A stretch of DNA of 64,000 bases, taken from the NCBI RefSeq assembly GCF_001591505.1, contig NZ_BCVA01000014.1:1-64000 (forward strand), read 5' to 3'. Position 1 is the first letter of the stretch; the number at the start of each line of letters is the position of its first letter. The notes under the pieces are model-generated. The model worked only from the letters and a program-made list of their open reading frames with translations, searched no databases and was not told where the DNA came from. This document shows, piece by piece, positions 26,737-35,467 of the stretch. The position numbers were made by a program, and so were the translations under genes. Origin of the DNA: Neobacillus niacini NBRC 15566. GTDB lineage: Bacteria > Bacillota > Bacilli > Bacillales > Cytobacillaceae.

Positions 26737-28233
26737 TTATTCAAAATTCATAACTACCCCTTTTAATTTTGTATATGCTTCAATTCCTGGATACCCCAAT
26801 TCATAACCAAGACCACTTTGTTTAAATCCAGTAGTAGGAACAGCTGTATCTTTTTTTAAGTAACAATTTACCCATACGGTTCCTGCATTTAGTGTACTAA
26901 TGATTTTATGGGCTTTTGTCATGTCCTTCGTCCAGACACCAGCAGCCAATCCATATTGTGTTAAATTAGCTCTTTCAATCACTTCATCAATATCTGTAAA
27001 TGGCATTATACATAATACAGGTCCGAATATTTCTTCCTTTACTGCCCTGCAGTTTTCATCAAGATTTATCAGGATAGTGGGTTCCAAAAAGTTTCCCTTT
27101 GCAAATTCTCCTTTCGTTAATACAGTTCCACCTATCAGGACTTTGGCACCATCATTCTTAGCAACTTTAATATAATTGTTAACTCTTTCTAAATGTTTTT
27201 TTGAAACTAATGGGCCCATTTCAGTGGTTGGATCGAAGGGGTCACCAACTTTCATATTTCGGGCCAATTCAACTAACTTCTTAGTTACCTCATTAAATAC
27301 TTCCTTTTGAACATATACTCTAGAACCTGCCGAGCACACTTCGCCTTGATTTGTGAAGATGGCCATAAACGCACCCTGAACAGCTTTATCAATATCAGCA
27401 TCAGCAAAAATAATGTTTGGAGACTTTCCACCTAATTCCAATGTTAATTTTTTGATCGTATCAGAGGAACTGCGAATGATACTTTTTCCAACTACTGTCG
27501 AACCTGTAAAGCTAATTTTATTTATATCAGGATGATTGGAAATTGCGGCTCCTGTAGTTTCACCTGGACCAGTCACAATATTTACAACACCATCCGGAAA
27601 TCCTGCTTCTTGTATTAGCTCTCCTAACAGGAGCGTCGTAAGGGAGGTTTCCTCAGAAGGCTTTAATACTACCGTATTTCCTGCTGCTAGTGCAGGTGCT
27701 AATTTCCTGCAAGCCCCTTGTAATGGAAAATTCCATGAAGTAATAAGGCCGCACACACCTAACGGCTCTCTCTTGGTAAATACATGATAATTTCCCCCAG
27801 TAATAAGCTGCAAAGTTTCCCCTGTTAGTTTTGTACACCAGCCTGCATAATAACGTAAATGGCTAACAGCGCCTGGAATCCAGGCATCCCTTGATTGGCT
27901 AATCGTACATCCAAAATCTAGTGTTTCTAAGTATGCAATTTCTTCTGCTCTCTCTTCTATTAAATCAGCAAGCTTATTTAAAAGTTTCGAACGTTCTTCT
28001 GGCGTTACTTTTGACCAAGAATTTTCAAATGCTGTTTTTGCAGCATGAACAGCCAGATCCACGTCCTCCTTACTCCCTTCATAAATCTTTGCAATAACTT
28101 CACTAGTTGCTGGATTAATAGAATCATAAACTTTACCGGATACTGAAGAAACCCATTGTCCGTTAATCAAGATTCTCTTTGTTTTTGCGAGAAATTCTCT
28201 AGTTCTAATAGGTAATTCTAACACTTCTGACAT
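26737..28233 (-). CDS. aldehyde dehydrogenase family protein, copy 1
   Basis: This 498-residue NAD(P)-dependent aldehyde dehydrogenase has all catalytic parts: SWNFPLQG (Asn168 region), ELGGKSPN with Glu266, and the nucleophile Cys300 in NQGEVCSAGSR. The C-terminal VNCYLKKDTAVPTTGFKQSG is typical. It lies between an SDR and a receptor gene in the Liv unit. With the alcohol dehydrogenase of the same unit it could oxidise an alcohol through an aldehyde to an acid. The substrate is unknown. Confidence 0.93.
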   Translation of the reverse strand: MSEVLELPIRTREFLAKTKRILINGQWVSSVSGKVYDSINPATSEVIAKIYEGSKEDVDLAVHAAKTAFENSWSKVTPEERSKLLNKLADLIEERAEEIAYLETLDFGCTISQSRDAWIPGAVSHLRYYAGWCTKLTGETLQLITGGNYHVFTKREPLGVCGLITSWNFPLQGACRKLAPALAAGNTVVLKPSEETSLTTLLLGELIQEAGFPDGVVNIVTGPGETTGAAISNHPDINKISFTGSTVVGKSIIRSSSDTIKKLTLELGGKSPNIIFADADIDKAVQGAFMAIFTNQGEVCSAGSRVYVQKEVFNEVTKKLVELARNMKVGDPFDPTTEMGPLVSKKHLERVNNYIKVAKNDGAKVLIGGTVLTKGEFAKGNFLEPTILINLDENCRAVKEEIFGPVLCIMPFTDIDEVIERANLTQYGLAAGVWTKDMTKAHKIISTLNAGTVWVNCYLKKDTAVPTTGFKQSGLGYELGYPGIEAYTKLKGVVMNFE

Positions 28234-28331
28234 TTTCTCATCCTTCCTTTTACGTTTCTAACACCACGTAGTGTTTATTATTAATTAAAAGAAATGATTA
28301 ATATATTGTGAGAAATCCAGCATTTTTTGGA

Positions 28332-29108
28332 TTATGCACTAAAGCCTCCATCTACTCCAATTATCTGACCACTGACGTAGCTAGAAGCACCGGAGACAAG
28401 AAAAGCAGTTACCTCTGCGACTTCATCGGTTGTACCTCTACGTCCCAATGGTGTTTGTGATATGACATTTGCTGCTGCAGGAGATAAAGTGTTTTTATTT
28501 TTATGAGGTTTGTGAATGCTATATGAATCAATGACTCCAGGTGCAACCCCATTAACACGAATTCCTTCTTTTCCATACTCCCGAGCTGCATTTCTTATTA
28601 ATGCTTCAACCGCCATCTTCGGAACAGATGACATCGCGTCATTTTCAAGTGTTCGAAGAATTGCCGTCGTAAGAAGGTGAACAATCGAACCACCTCCTTG
28701 TTTCTTAAGAAACGGAATCCCACGTTTTAGAATATTAAATGAACCGATTACGTCTGTATCAACTACATATTGAAAAGCGTCGTCCTCGATTTCTGTTAGC
28801 GGCATGATCTTAAAGGCAGTACCAGTAGCTGAAACAATAGCGTCAATCCCGCCCCACTTTTCTTGGATGTTTGAAAAGAAATTGCTTACTGATTCTCCAT
28901 CACAAATATCAACAACTCCAATATCCGCAATACCGCCGCCATCTCGTATGGCTTGTGCTGTAGCTTCAGCTTTTTCCCTGTTTGTGTTATATCCAACTGT
29001 CACTATCGCTTCCTGACCTATCCGTTTTGCAATAGACTCGCCAATACCACCACTTCCACCAATAACAGCAATTCGCTTAAGCTTATTAGGTCTGTTCTTA
29101 AGTTCCAT
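28332..29108 (-). CDS. SDR-family protein lacking the canonical catalytic Tyr
   Basis: This 258-residue short-chain dehydrogenase-fold protein has the cofactor motif GGSGGIG near residue 17 and the C-terminal SYVSGQIIGVDGG. In the usual YxxxK motif the Lys is present (SSVPKMAVEAL), but the residue four positions before it is Ser, not Tyr. The catalytic Ser region reads HLLTTAI. It may be catalytically altered or use another mechanism. It lies between livF and the aldehyde dehydrogenase and belongs to the same unit. Confidence 0.85.
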   Translation of the reverse strand: MELKNRPNKLKRIAVIGGSGGIGESIAKRIGQEAIVTVGYNTNREKAEATAQAIRDGGGIADIGVVDICDGESVSNFFSNIQEKWGGIDAIVSATGTAFKIMPLTEIEDDAFQYVVDTDVIGSFNILKRGIPFLKKQGGGSIVHLLTTAILRTLENDAMSSVPKMAVEALIRNAAREYGKEGIRVNGVAPGVIDSYSIHKPHKNKNTLSPAAANVISQTPLGRRGTTDEVAEVTAFLVSGASSYVSGQIIGVDGGFSA

Positions 29109-29142
29109 AACCTACCACCTCATTTTTAAAATATTAAATTTA

Positions 29143-29880
29143 TTATTCTGTCCCAAAATAACCCGCCTGTAGGGCTTCTTTAGCAGCAGCATCCGTTACA
29201 GAACCGTGATACCGGATCATCCCTCCTTCCAACACAATCATACTTTGGGCATGTTGGAGGGCATAGGTAGTCATCTGCTCAATTACAATGACAGTCATTG
29301 CTCTTTGATTCAAACTAGAAATTACTTCGTAAATTCGTTCTATCATTTTCGGGGCCAAACCCAATGAGGGTTCATCTAAAATGATTGTAGTTGGTCTGGC
29401 CATTAAAGCTCGTGCAACTGCAACCATTTGCTGCTCACCACCACTTAAGAGACCTGCCTGCTTATTCAGATGCCTTTTTAGCTCAGGAAGAAATTCCAAA
29501 GTATCCTCATAACTCTTCATCATCTCGACCTTTGATTGACCAGAACCATATGCCCCCAGTAAGAGATTTTCCTTCACATTCATGGTTGTAAACAGCCGCC
29601 GCCCTTCTGGAACTAGGACAACCCCTAGATTAATGAACCCGTTTCCCGAATGTGAGCGGGATCGATCGGCAGCCTTAACTTTAACTGTTCCGTTTGTTGG
29701 GCGTAGCATTCCACCTAAGATTAAAGCTAGTGTCGATTTACCAGCACCATTTGGTCCCAAAATAGCAGTAAAACTGCCCTTTTCGATTTCTAAGGAAACA
29801 TGATTAAGGGCAAGGACGCCGTTATACCTATGTGTGATATTCTCAAGTCCAAGGTCTTGAATCCCAGTAGTTATAGTCAA
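29143..29880 (-). CDS. livF: Liv-type ABC transporter ATP-binding protein (LivF-like)
   Basis: This 245-residue ATPase powers uptake by a branched-chain amino acid/amide type importer. Walker A is GPNGAGKS (residues 42-49), the signature is LSGGEQ (145-150) and Walker B is TIILDE (165-170). The start is TTG 29880, overlapping the stop of the upstream livM-livG fusion by 4 nt. It is the second ATPase of the complex; the first is fused to the permease. Confidence 0.92.
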   Translation of the reverse strand: MTITTGIQDLGLENITHRYNGVLALNHVSLEIEKGSFTAILGPNGAGKSTLALILGGMLRPTNGTVKVKAADRSRSHSGNGFINLGVVLVPEGRRLFTTMNVKENLLLGAYGSGQSKVEMMKSYEDTLEFLPELKRHLNKQAGLLSGGEQQMVAVARALMARPTTIILDEPSLGLAPKMIERIYEVISSLNQRAMTVIVIEQMTTYALQHAQSMIVLEGGMIRYHGSVTDAAAKEALQAGYFGTE

Positions 29881-31727
29881 TTACTTAACACTTCCTTCCC
29901 ATCCTTTAATGCAGAACCAAGATATGCTTCAAGTACTTTTGGATTACTTTTGATATCTTCAGGCGTGCCTGTAGCAAGAACCCTACCGAAGTCTAGTACA
30001 ACCATATTATCTGCAATATTAAGCACCTCTTGAACCACGTGATCGATAATCAAAATGGAAACACCTGCATTTTTCATGGCCTTTAAAATCGATCGAACCT
30101 CACTTCTTTCCTCCGCATCTAGTCCGGAGAATGGTTCATCCATTACTATCACCTGTGCACCTGTAGCTAATGCTCTCGCAATGTCTGTTACCTTTTGGAC
30201 TCCAAATGGTACTTCACCAGGATATAACCGGGCATATGGGCGCAGCCAAAGATTATCTATCAATTTCTCAGCAATATCTACTGCACTAGTACCTGTCTTA
30301 GAATTATTATGAAACTTCTTACTTTGTTGAGCAGCTAAGAAGATGTTTTCTTCAATCGTTAATTCATCAAAAAGTTCGGCATGTTGAAAGGTGCGGCCAA
30401 ATCCCTGTTTGACCCGTCCATAAGGTGCAAGTCTTGTTAAGTCTGTTTTACCAAGTTTTAATGCTTCAACGTTTGTGGGTTTAACATAACCGCTCAGGAC
30501 GTTCAACAAGGTTGTTTTTCCAGCTCCGTTTGGTCCGATTAACCCCAATACACTTCCAGGCGGGACCTCTAGAGACACATTATCTAGTGCTCGAACTCCC
30601 CCAAAGGAAACGCTTAACCCAGAGATTATTAGATTAGAAGTTGCTGGTTTTAAAAGGTTTTCCACCAGGCAGGAAAGGTTCTCATAATCGCTATCTGTTA
30701 AATTGTCTACGGTTGCAGCAACAAAGGATGTACTATTACTACTACTTTTATTTGTCCATTGTTTAAGTCGTTGTGCTATACCTGGAACAATTCCTTTCGG
30801 GAGAAATAACAATACCAGAATCGTAGCAATACCAAAAACATAAGCTGATATTCCTTGAACCTCTCTTGCCATTTCAGGAACCAATACAAGAAACATTGCC
30901 CCAAGAAGGGCACCCCCGATACTTCCGACCCCGCCTACTACTGTACATAATAATAGGTTAGTAGCAATCGCTATCGAAAAGGCCTCTGGACTTATATACA
31001 TCATAGAAAATGCTAAAGCTACACCTGCCGTTGAAGTGATTGCCCCGCTTATTCCAAAAGCCAAAGCATTTTCCAACGAAGGTTTTAATCCAATGGACAT
31101 AGAAGCCATTCGTTGGCTCTTTATTGCTAACCATCGACGGCCTAGATTACCTTTAGTAATGAGGGTGACCACCAAAAAGGTTAAAGTCACCAAAACTATG
31201 GTAATCAAAATGTGTCCATTGGTATCAAGCGGAGTGTTTGAAAAAAATAACTGAGCTGGTCCAACCGTTATCCCCTGGTCGCCTCCTGTTACTGACTGCC
31301 ACCGTCCGATTATTTCATTCGATACCAGCCCGAGCGCTAAAGTAAGAATCGCCATATACAATGCCGCAAAGCGTCCGGCACTAAGCCCTATAATAACTCC
31401 TAAAACCAGCGAAATAATAATACCAAGCAAAATGATAATTTCAACCGAAATTCCGCGCACACTTAAATTGGCGGCTAAATAAGCACCGATTGCAAGAAAT
31501 GCAGTATGTCCGATTGACCAAATACCAGCGTAGTTAGCCAGCATGCTAATGGATATTGTCCCTATTGCATAGATAAGGGTAAGGTCAATGATATAACTCA
31601 TATATGATCCAACGAGCCCAGGTCCAAGAAGAACCATCAAAATGATTCCGGCTCCGAGAATAGCACCGATTTGAATCAGTTTTAGTTTCTTTACAAGCTG
31701 CCGTGATAAATGGTTTTCAAAATTCAT
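29877..31727 (-). CDS. fused Liv permease and ATPase (LivM-LivG fusion)
   Basis: This 616-residue protein joins a LivM-type inner membrane permease (residues 1-320, about nine helices) to a LivG-type ATPase (residues 365-616). Walker A is GPNGAGKTT (398-406), Walker B VIVMDE (526-531), and the H-loop is IIDH. The signature motif is degenerate: PFGVQ at 507-511 instead of LSxGQ. The linker at 325-360 is Ser/Thr-rich. The gene overlaps livH and livF by 4 nt at each end, so it is translationally coupled with them. Permease-ATPase fusions of this kind are known in the family but are less common than separate genes. Confidence 0.92.
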   Translation of the reverse strand: MNFENHLSRQLVKKLKLIQIGAILGAGIILMVLLGPGLVGSYMSYIIDLTLIYAIGTISISMLANYAGIWSIGHTAFLAIGAYLAANLSVRGISVEIIILLGIIISLVLGVIIGLSAGRFAALYMAILTLALGLVSNEIIGRWQSVTGGDQGITVGPAQLFFSNTPLDTNGHILITIVLVTLTFLVVTLITKGNLGRRWLAIKSQRMASMSIGLKPSLENALAFGISGAITSTAGVALAFSMMYISPEAFSIAIATNLLLCTVVGGVGSIGGALLGAMFLVLVPEMAREVQGISAYVFGIATILVLLFLPKGIVPGIAQRLKQWTNKSSSNSTSFVAATVDNLTDSDYENLSCLVENLLKPATSNLIISGLSVSFGGVRALDNVSLEVPPGSVLGLIGPNGAGKTTLLNVLSGYVKPTNVEALKLGKTDLTRLAPYGRVKQGFGRTFQHAELFDELTIEENIFLAAQQSKKFHNNSKTGTSAVDIAEKLIDNLWLRPYARLYPGEVPFGVQKVTDIARALATGAQVIVMDEPFSGLDAEERSEVRSILKAMKNAGVSILIIDHVVQEVLNIADNMVVLDFGRVLATGTPEDIKSNPKVLEAYLGSALKDGKEVLSN

Positions 31728-32602
31728 ACCCTTGCTCCCCCTCTTGCACCCAATATTCCACTTGGTCTTAAAAACAGGATTACAACGATAACAGCAAAAA
31801 CCATTGTGTCGCGAAAACTAGCAGAAACATAGCTTCCGGCTACGTTATCTAAAATGCCGATCATCATCCCGCCAGCGGCGGCACCAATCATGTTGGTTAA
31901 GCCCCCTAGAAAGACGCCTGCAAAGGCACGAAAAAGGACCATAGCCATCAGAGCTACGCTAACTGATGATTCAGCTGCCATGATGAATGCAGTAACCCCA
32001 GCCAGACCACATCCGAGAAACCAAGCAAGACTTGCAACACGTGTGCTTTTAATTCCAATCATTCTAGCAGCGAAGTGATCCTCAGCAGATGCTCTCATAG
32101 CCAAACCAATTCGGGTCCAGTTGAAAAGTGCCGTAATAAGCAGCATAGCAACGACTGCAAGTCCAGTGGCCAGGAGTTTTTGATAAGTAATAGCTACGCC
32201 AAATACTGTTATATTACCATCAATTATTGGAGGGAAAGGGCGTGGGTTATATCCCCAAATGGTGCCAATTAATGCTTGAAGTACTAACCCAAACCCCATT
32301 GTAATAATAAGTGCCGAAAACATATTACCTGGTCCTAGTGGCCGGATCATAAAACGTTCAACTCCAACCCCAATTATTCCAGCGACCAGAAACGTAATGG
32401 GTAAGGCTGCTACTACTGGAACCCCCAAGGAAATTACAGATATTGCGACATATACCCCAATCGTTGCAATATCTCCAATGGCAAAGTTCACAACATCCGT
32501 TGCCCGAAAAATAATGACAATCGATAATCCAAGTAATGCATATAATGATCCGCTGACTAAACCAGAAAAAATGACAGAGAGTAAATCATGCATATTGTTC
32601 AC
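31724..32602 (-). CDS. livH: Liv-type ABC transporter permease (LivH-like)
   Basis: This 292-residue integral membrane permease has about eight helices and the LivH family motifs: GSLYALLGLSIVIIFRATDVVNFA near the N-terminus and a GLAMRASAED loop that contacts the ATPases. The start is GTG 32602 or ATG 32593; an AGAGGTGA ribosome binding site lies just upstream. It overlaps the fusion gene by 4 nt and follows the receptor gene by 22 nt. Confidence 0.92.
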   Translation of the reverse strand: MNNMHDLLSVIFSGLVSGSLYALLGLSIVIIFRATDVVNFAIGDIATIGVYVAISVISLGVPVVAALPITFLVAGIIGVGVERFMIRPLGPGNMFSALIITMGFGLVLQALIGTIWGYNPRPFPPIIDGNITVFGVAITYQKLLATGLAVVAMLLITALFNWTRIGLAMRASAEDHFAARMIGIKSTRVASLAWFLGCGLAGVTAFIMAAESSVSVALMAMVLFRAFAGVFLGGLTNMIGAAAGGMMIGILDNVAGSYVSASFRDTMVFAVIVVILFLRPSGILGARGGARV

Positions 32603-32624
32603 TCACCTCTTCTCTACTAATAAT

Positions 32625-33818
32625 TTAATCCCAATACGAAGTTGGTTCTATGAAATCACCTACCGCTTTCCATTTACCGTTTTCTACTATTACTCTTTGA
32701 ACGGCTGTTCCTCCCATATGGTTTTCCGCAGAAAATGTCACTGGAGGTAAAATATCAGTCTTATAATCCTTTAGGTTCTCTAACGCTTTGATAAAGCTCT
32801 CACGTGTTAAGTCTCCTTCTACTTGATTAAGGACCTCAGCAAATATCTTTGACTCTGCCCAGGTATATAAAGATTGAAAGTCAGGTATTGATTTAGGGTC
32901 ATGTTTTTTTAATGCTTCCCTATATTCTTCTACTGCTGGGGAATCATGTGTTGGCGGAACAGTCCAAGATACACCACGAAGACCATCCACTGCATTTCCG
33001 CCCAGCTTTAATGTGTCTTGAATTACATTTGCAGCAAAGGTGTACAACGGAATCTTTACATTTTGCCTCTCCAACGCCTTAGCAAAAGCAACTACTTCAT
33101 CAATAGGTTGAACTAAAACAATAGCATCCGGTTTGCTGTTTACAGCATTTAGGGCAATTGGCGTATAATCAGTTGTACCAAGTTTCACAGGCATCAAATT
33201 TACTTCTACATTGGGGTCAACAGTTTTAGCACCGGGCGGCACCATCTCCGCTTCTGCTACATAAACAGCTGGATCATTGTGAACAACAAGAATATTTTTA
33301 GCTCCTTCCTTAGCTGCCCAACGGCCTAGCGCAAAAGTTTGATCTTCATAAGGAACCATAACACCATAAAGGTTTGATCGTGCCGGTTCCCACCAGCTTA
33401 ACAAACCTCCAAATACGTTTAACACAGGCACATTTTGCTCATCAAGTACATAGGAAAATGTAGCTTCCGTATTCGCTGTCCCAAAGGAGTTAACAATTGC
33501 AAAGACATTATCGCGTCCAATAAGTTTTTTTGCAGCTGCAACCGTTTGCTGTGGATCCCGTCCTCCGTCCTCAATTTTGAACTCAATTTTTCTGTTTTTT
33601 ACTCCTCCCTTGCTATTAAGCATTTCAAAGTATGCCTCAATTCCTGCACGTTGCGTATTGCCATAAACTGCTGCTGGCCCAGTCAATGGGAGCCATGCAC
33701 CTATTTTAACTGTATCTTTAGTAACACCAGGAGCGTTCTCTTTGTTAGAAACTTCCTTTCCATTGCACGCAGTAATAAACATAAAGACCATAAGTATTCC
33801 AAGAAAGATTTTTTTCAT
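32625..33818 (-). CDS. ABC transporter substrate-binding lipoprotein (Liv/HAAT type), copy 2
   Basis: This 397-residue lipoprotein (lipobox ITAC, Cys18) is the first gene of the Liv unit. It has the same body as the receptor at 25532-26719 (VTKDTVKIGAWLPLTGPAAVYG; LGTTDYTPIALNAVNSKPDAIVL), so the two are paralogues. The start has a ribosome binding site and operator copy 2 lies 69 nt upstream. It probably binds a carboxylate imported by LivH and the fused LivM-LivG with LivF. Confidence 0.92.
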   Translation of the reverse strand: MKKIFLGILMVFMFITACNGKEVSNKENAPGVTKDTVKIGAWLPLTGPAAVYGNTQRAGIEAYFEMLNSKGGVKNRKIEFKIEDGGRDPQQTVAAAKKLIGRDNVFAIVNSFGTANTEATFSYVLDEQNVPVLNVFGGLLSWWEPARSNLYGVMVPYEDQTFALGRWAAKEGAKNILVVHNDPAVYVAEAEMVPPGAKTVDPNVEVNLMPVKLGTTDYTPIALNAVNSKPDAIVLVQPIDEVVAFAKALERQNVKIPLYTFAANVIQDTLKLGGNAVDGLRGVSWTVPPTHDSPAVEEYREALKKHDPKSIPDFQSLYTWAESKIFAEVLNQVEGDLTRESFIKALENLKDYKTDILPPVTFSAENHMGGTAVQRVIVENGKWKAVGDFIEPTSYWD

Positions 33819-33886
33819 AACTGTATCACTCCCTTTTTTAATTTGCTTTCATTAATTACTAAAACATTATCATTGAATAATATAAA

Positions 33887-33902
33887 AAAATGAGCTCACT
33901 TT
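33887..33902. promoter_or_regulatory. TetR-type operator palindrome, copy 2
   Basis: AAAATGAGCTCACTTT has one mismatch to the consensus AAAGTGAGCTCACTTT. It precedes the Liv unit. On the minus strand an AT-rich TATATTAT-like stretch just downstream could be a -10 box, which would put the operator in the core promoter. Confidence 0.8.
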
Positions 33903-33984
33903 TATTTTTTGTTGATAATATTTTCGGAATTTTTAGATAATATAAAACAGGGATTTTTATTTTAAAAAAATTGTTTCTAATTCT

Positions 33985-34758
33985 TTATCTAGTTGATACT
34001 AGACCACCATCAACAGGAATAATTTGCCCTGTTATGAAACGTGATCCCTCACTGGCTAAAAAAACTAATACTGGTCCTAAATCCTTATCGGGATCGCCTA
34101 GTTTTCCCCCAATTGGTATTGCTTTTGAGTATGATTCATCGTGTGACTTCAATTCTTCTTTACTCATAAGGGAACGGCGTTCATCATACATTGGTGTCCA
34201 TATTGCAGGTGCGAGTGAATTTACTGTGATATTATATTTCCCCCATTCATGTGCAATCGATCTCGTCCAGGAAGCGACTGCACCTTTAGAAGCAGAATAA
34301 TGGGCACCTGCTGGATATGGATTCATACCCGCCACGGAAGCAAAGTTTAAGATTTTACCTCCTTGTTTTTTTAGATAGTTAAATGCAACTTGATTTGTAA
34401 GAAAAGTACCATAAACGTTTACCTTAAAAATTAAATCCATATCATGTTCGGATATTTCTGCAGCGGGAATGATACGATTAACACCCGCAGCATTTACTAA
34501 TAAATCAAGACCATCCATCTCCCCAACAGCCATCTCGAATGCTTTTTCAACATCATTACGATTTGAGACGTCACAATGATAATAATTCACCTTTCCTGGA
34601 CCCTTAAGTGAGGCTTCTTCCGCAACCATATTTCCTTGTTCGTCTAATACGTCAAAAGAAGACACATGTGCTCCTTCCTTTGTATAGGAACGTACCACAC
34701 TAGCGCCAATTCCACGTGCCCCTCCTGTAACGATAATTTTCTTTCCGATTAATTGCAT
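33985..34758 (-). CDS. SDR family oxidoreductase
   Basis: This 257-residue NAD(P)-dependent short-chain dehydrogenase has the cofactor motif TGGARGIG (residues 11-18), the NAAG motif in VNAAGVN and the catalytic YSASK. The C-terminus reads FITGQIIPVDGG. It is the last gene of the unit headed by dctQ, just after the SnoaL-like protein. It probably oxidises a hydroxyl group of a pathway intermediate; the substrate is unknown. Confidence 0.9.
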   Translation of the reverse strand: MQLIGKKIIVTGGARGIGASVVRSYTKEGAHVSSFDVLDEQGNMVAEEASLKGPGKVNYYHCDVSNRNDVEKAFEMAVGEMDGLDLLVNAAGVNRIIPAAEISEHDMDLIFKVNVYGTFLTNQVAFNYLKKQGGKILNFASVAGMNPYPAGAHYSASKGAVASWTRSIAHEWGKYNITVNSLAPAIWTPMYDERRSLMSKEELKSHDESYSKAIPIGGKLGDPDKDLGPVLVFLASEGSRFITGQIIPVDGGLVSTR

Positions 34759-34779
34759 TCTCTTACCTTCTTCCGTAAG

Positions 34780-35355
34780 TTAAATAGTTTTATTAATGGA
34801 AGGTGGAACGGGGGGCCAATATCGATTAAATTGTTCGATAAGTCGATTACCATTATATTCTCCTGCAGCAAGCAGCTGTAGATTCCTTATTCTCCATTCT
34901 CTATCTTCCTCTTTGACATAGAAAATTTCATAACGCCCCCAACGATGCATGTCTGGGCGTTGAGGATGGTCTGTGAATCGCTGCCAAGAGTACATATACA
35001 TATAAGCAGTAGCAGTATCTTTTGTCTCTAAAAAGATTTGTTCGTTTGAAATATGATGGCTGGCACTGACAACATAATCAATAAGTCTTTCCTTCAAGTA
35101 ATGATATGTTTCTCTTTTATTGAACAATGGTGCCTTATAATTTGTTGATGAGTCATCAATAAAGTAGCTATTTTTACAATCGTCTGTAAAGCAGGCAATC
35201 ATGCCGTCTGGGTCACATAAATCTGCACAATGAGCATATTGATGCATAATCTCTTTAATGGATTCAAGATCTTCTAAACGCTGGATTCTTTCCTCCAATG
35301 TCAAAGGATGATAGCCTTTCATGGTCCGTATTTTTCCTTCAAAGGTTTCCTTCAT
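34780..35355 (-). CDS. SnoaL-like / NTF2-fold protein
   Basis: This 191-residue protein of the SnoaL_4 (NTF2-like) fold has the N-terminal helix motif LTLEERIQRLEDLESIKEIMHQYAH and CFTDDC, followed by a conserved YHYLKERL and HHISNEQIFLE. Relatives include isomerases, dehydratases and small subunits of aromatic dioxygenases. No catalytic assignment is possible, although the Tyr-Ala-His and Asp residues of the pocket look retained. I chose ATG 35355; the GTG at 35367 overlaps the AAGAGGTG ribosome binding site. It is encoded between an aldehyde dehydrogenase and an SDR. Confidence 0.82.
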   Translation of the reverse strand: MKETFEGKIRTMKGYHPLTLEERIQRLEDLESIKEIMHQYAHCADLCDPDGMIACFTDDCKNSYFIDDSSTNYKAPLFNKRETYHYLKERLIDYVVSASHHISNEQIFLETKDTATAYMYMYSWQRFTDHPQRPDMHRWGRYEIFYVKEEDREWRIRNLQLLAAGEYNGNRLIEQFNRYWPPVPPSINKTI

Positions 35356-35467
35356 AAATTTAGCCACCTCTTAAATATTGATAAATGTAGAAACCAAGCA
35401 GAATCGATGACACCAGGATCAATCCCACTTGTCTGATGCCATCTATTCATAAAAAAACTTCCCAAGT

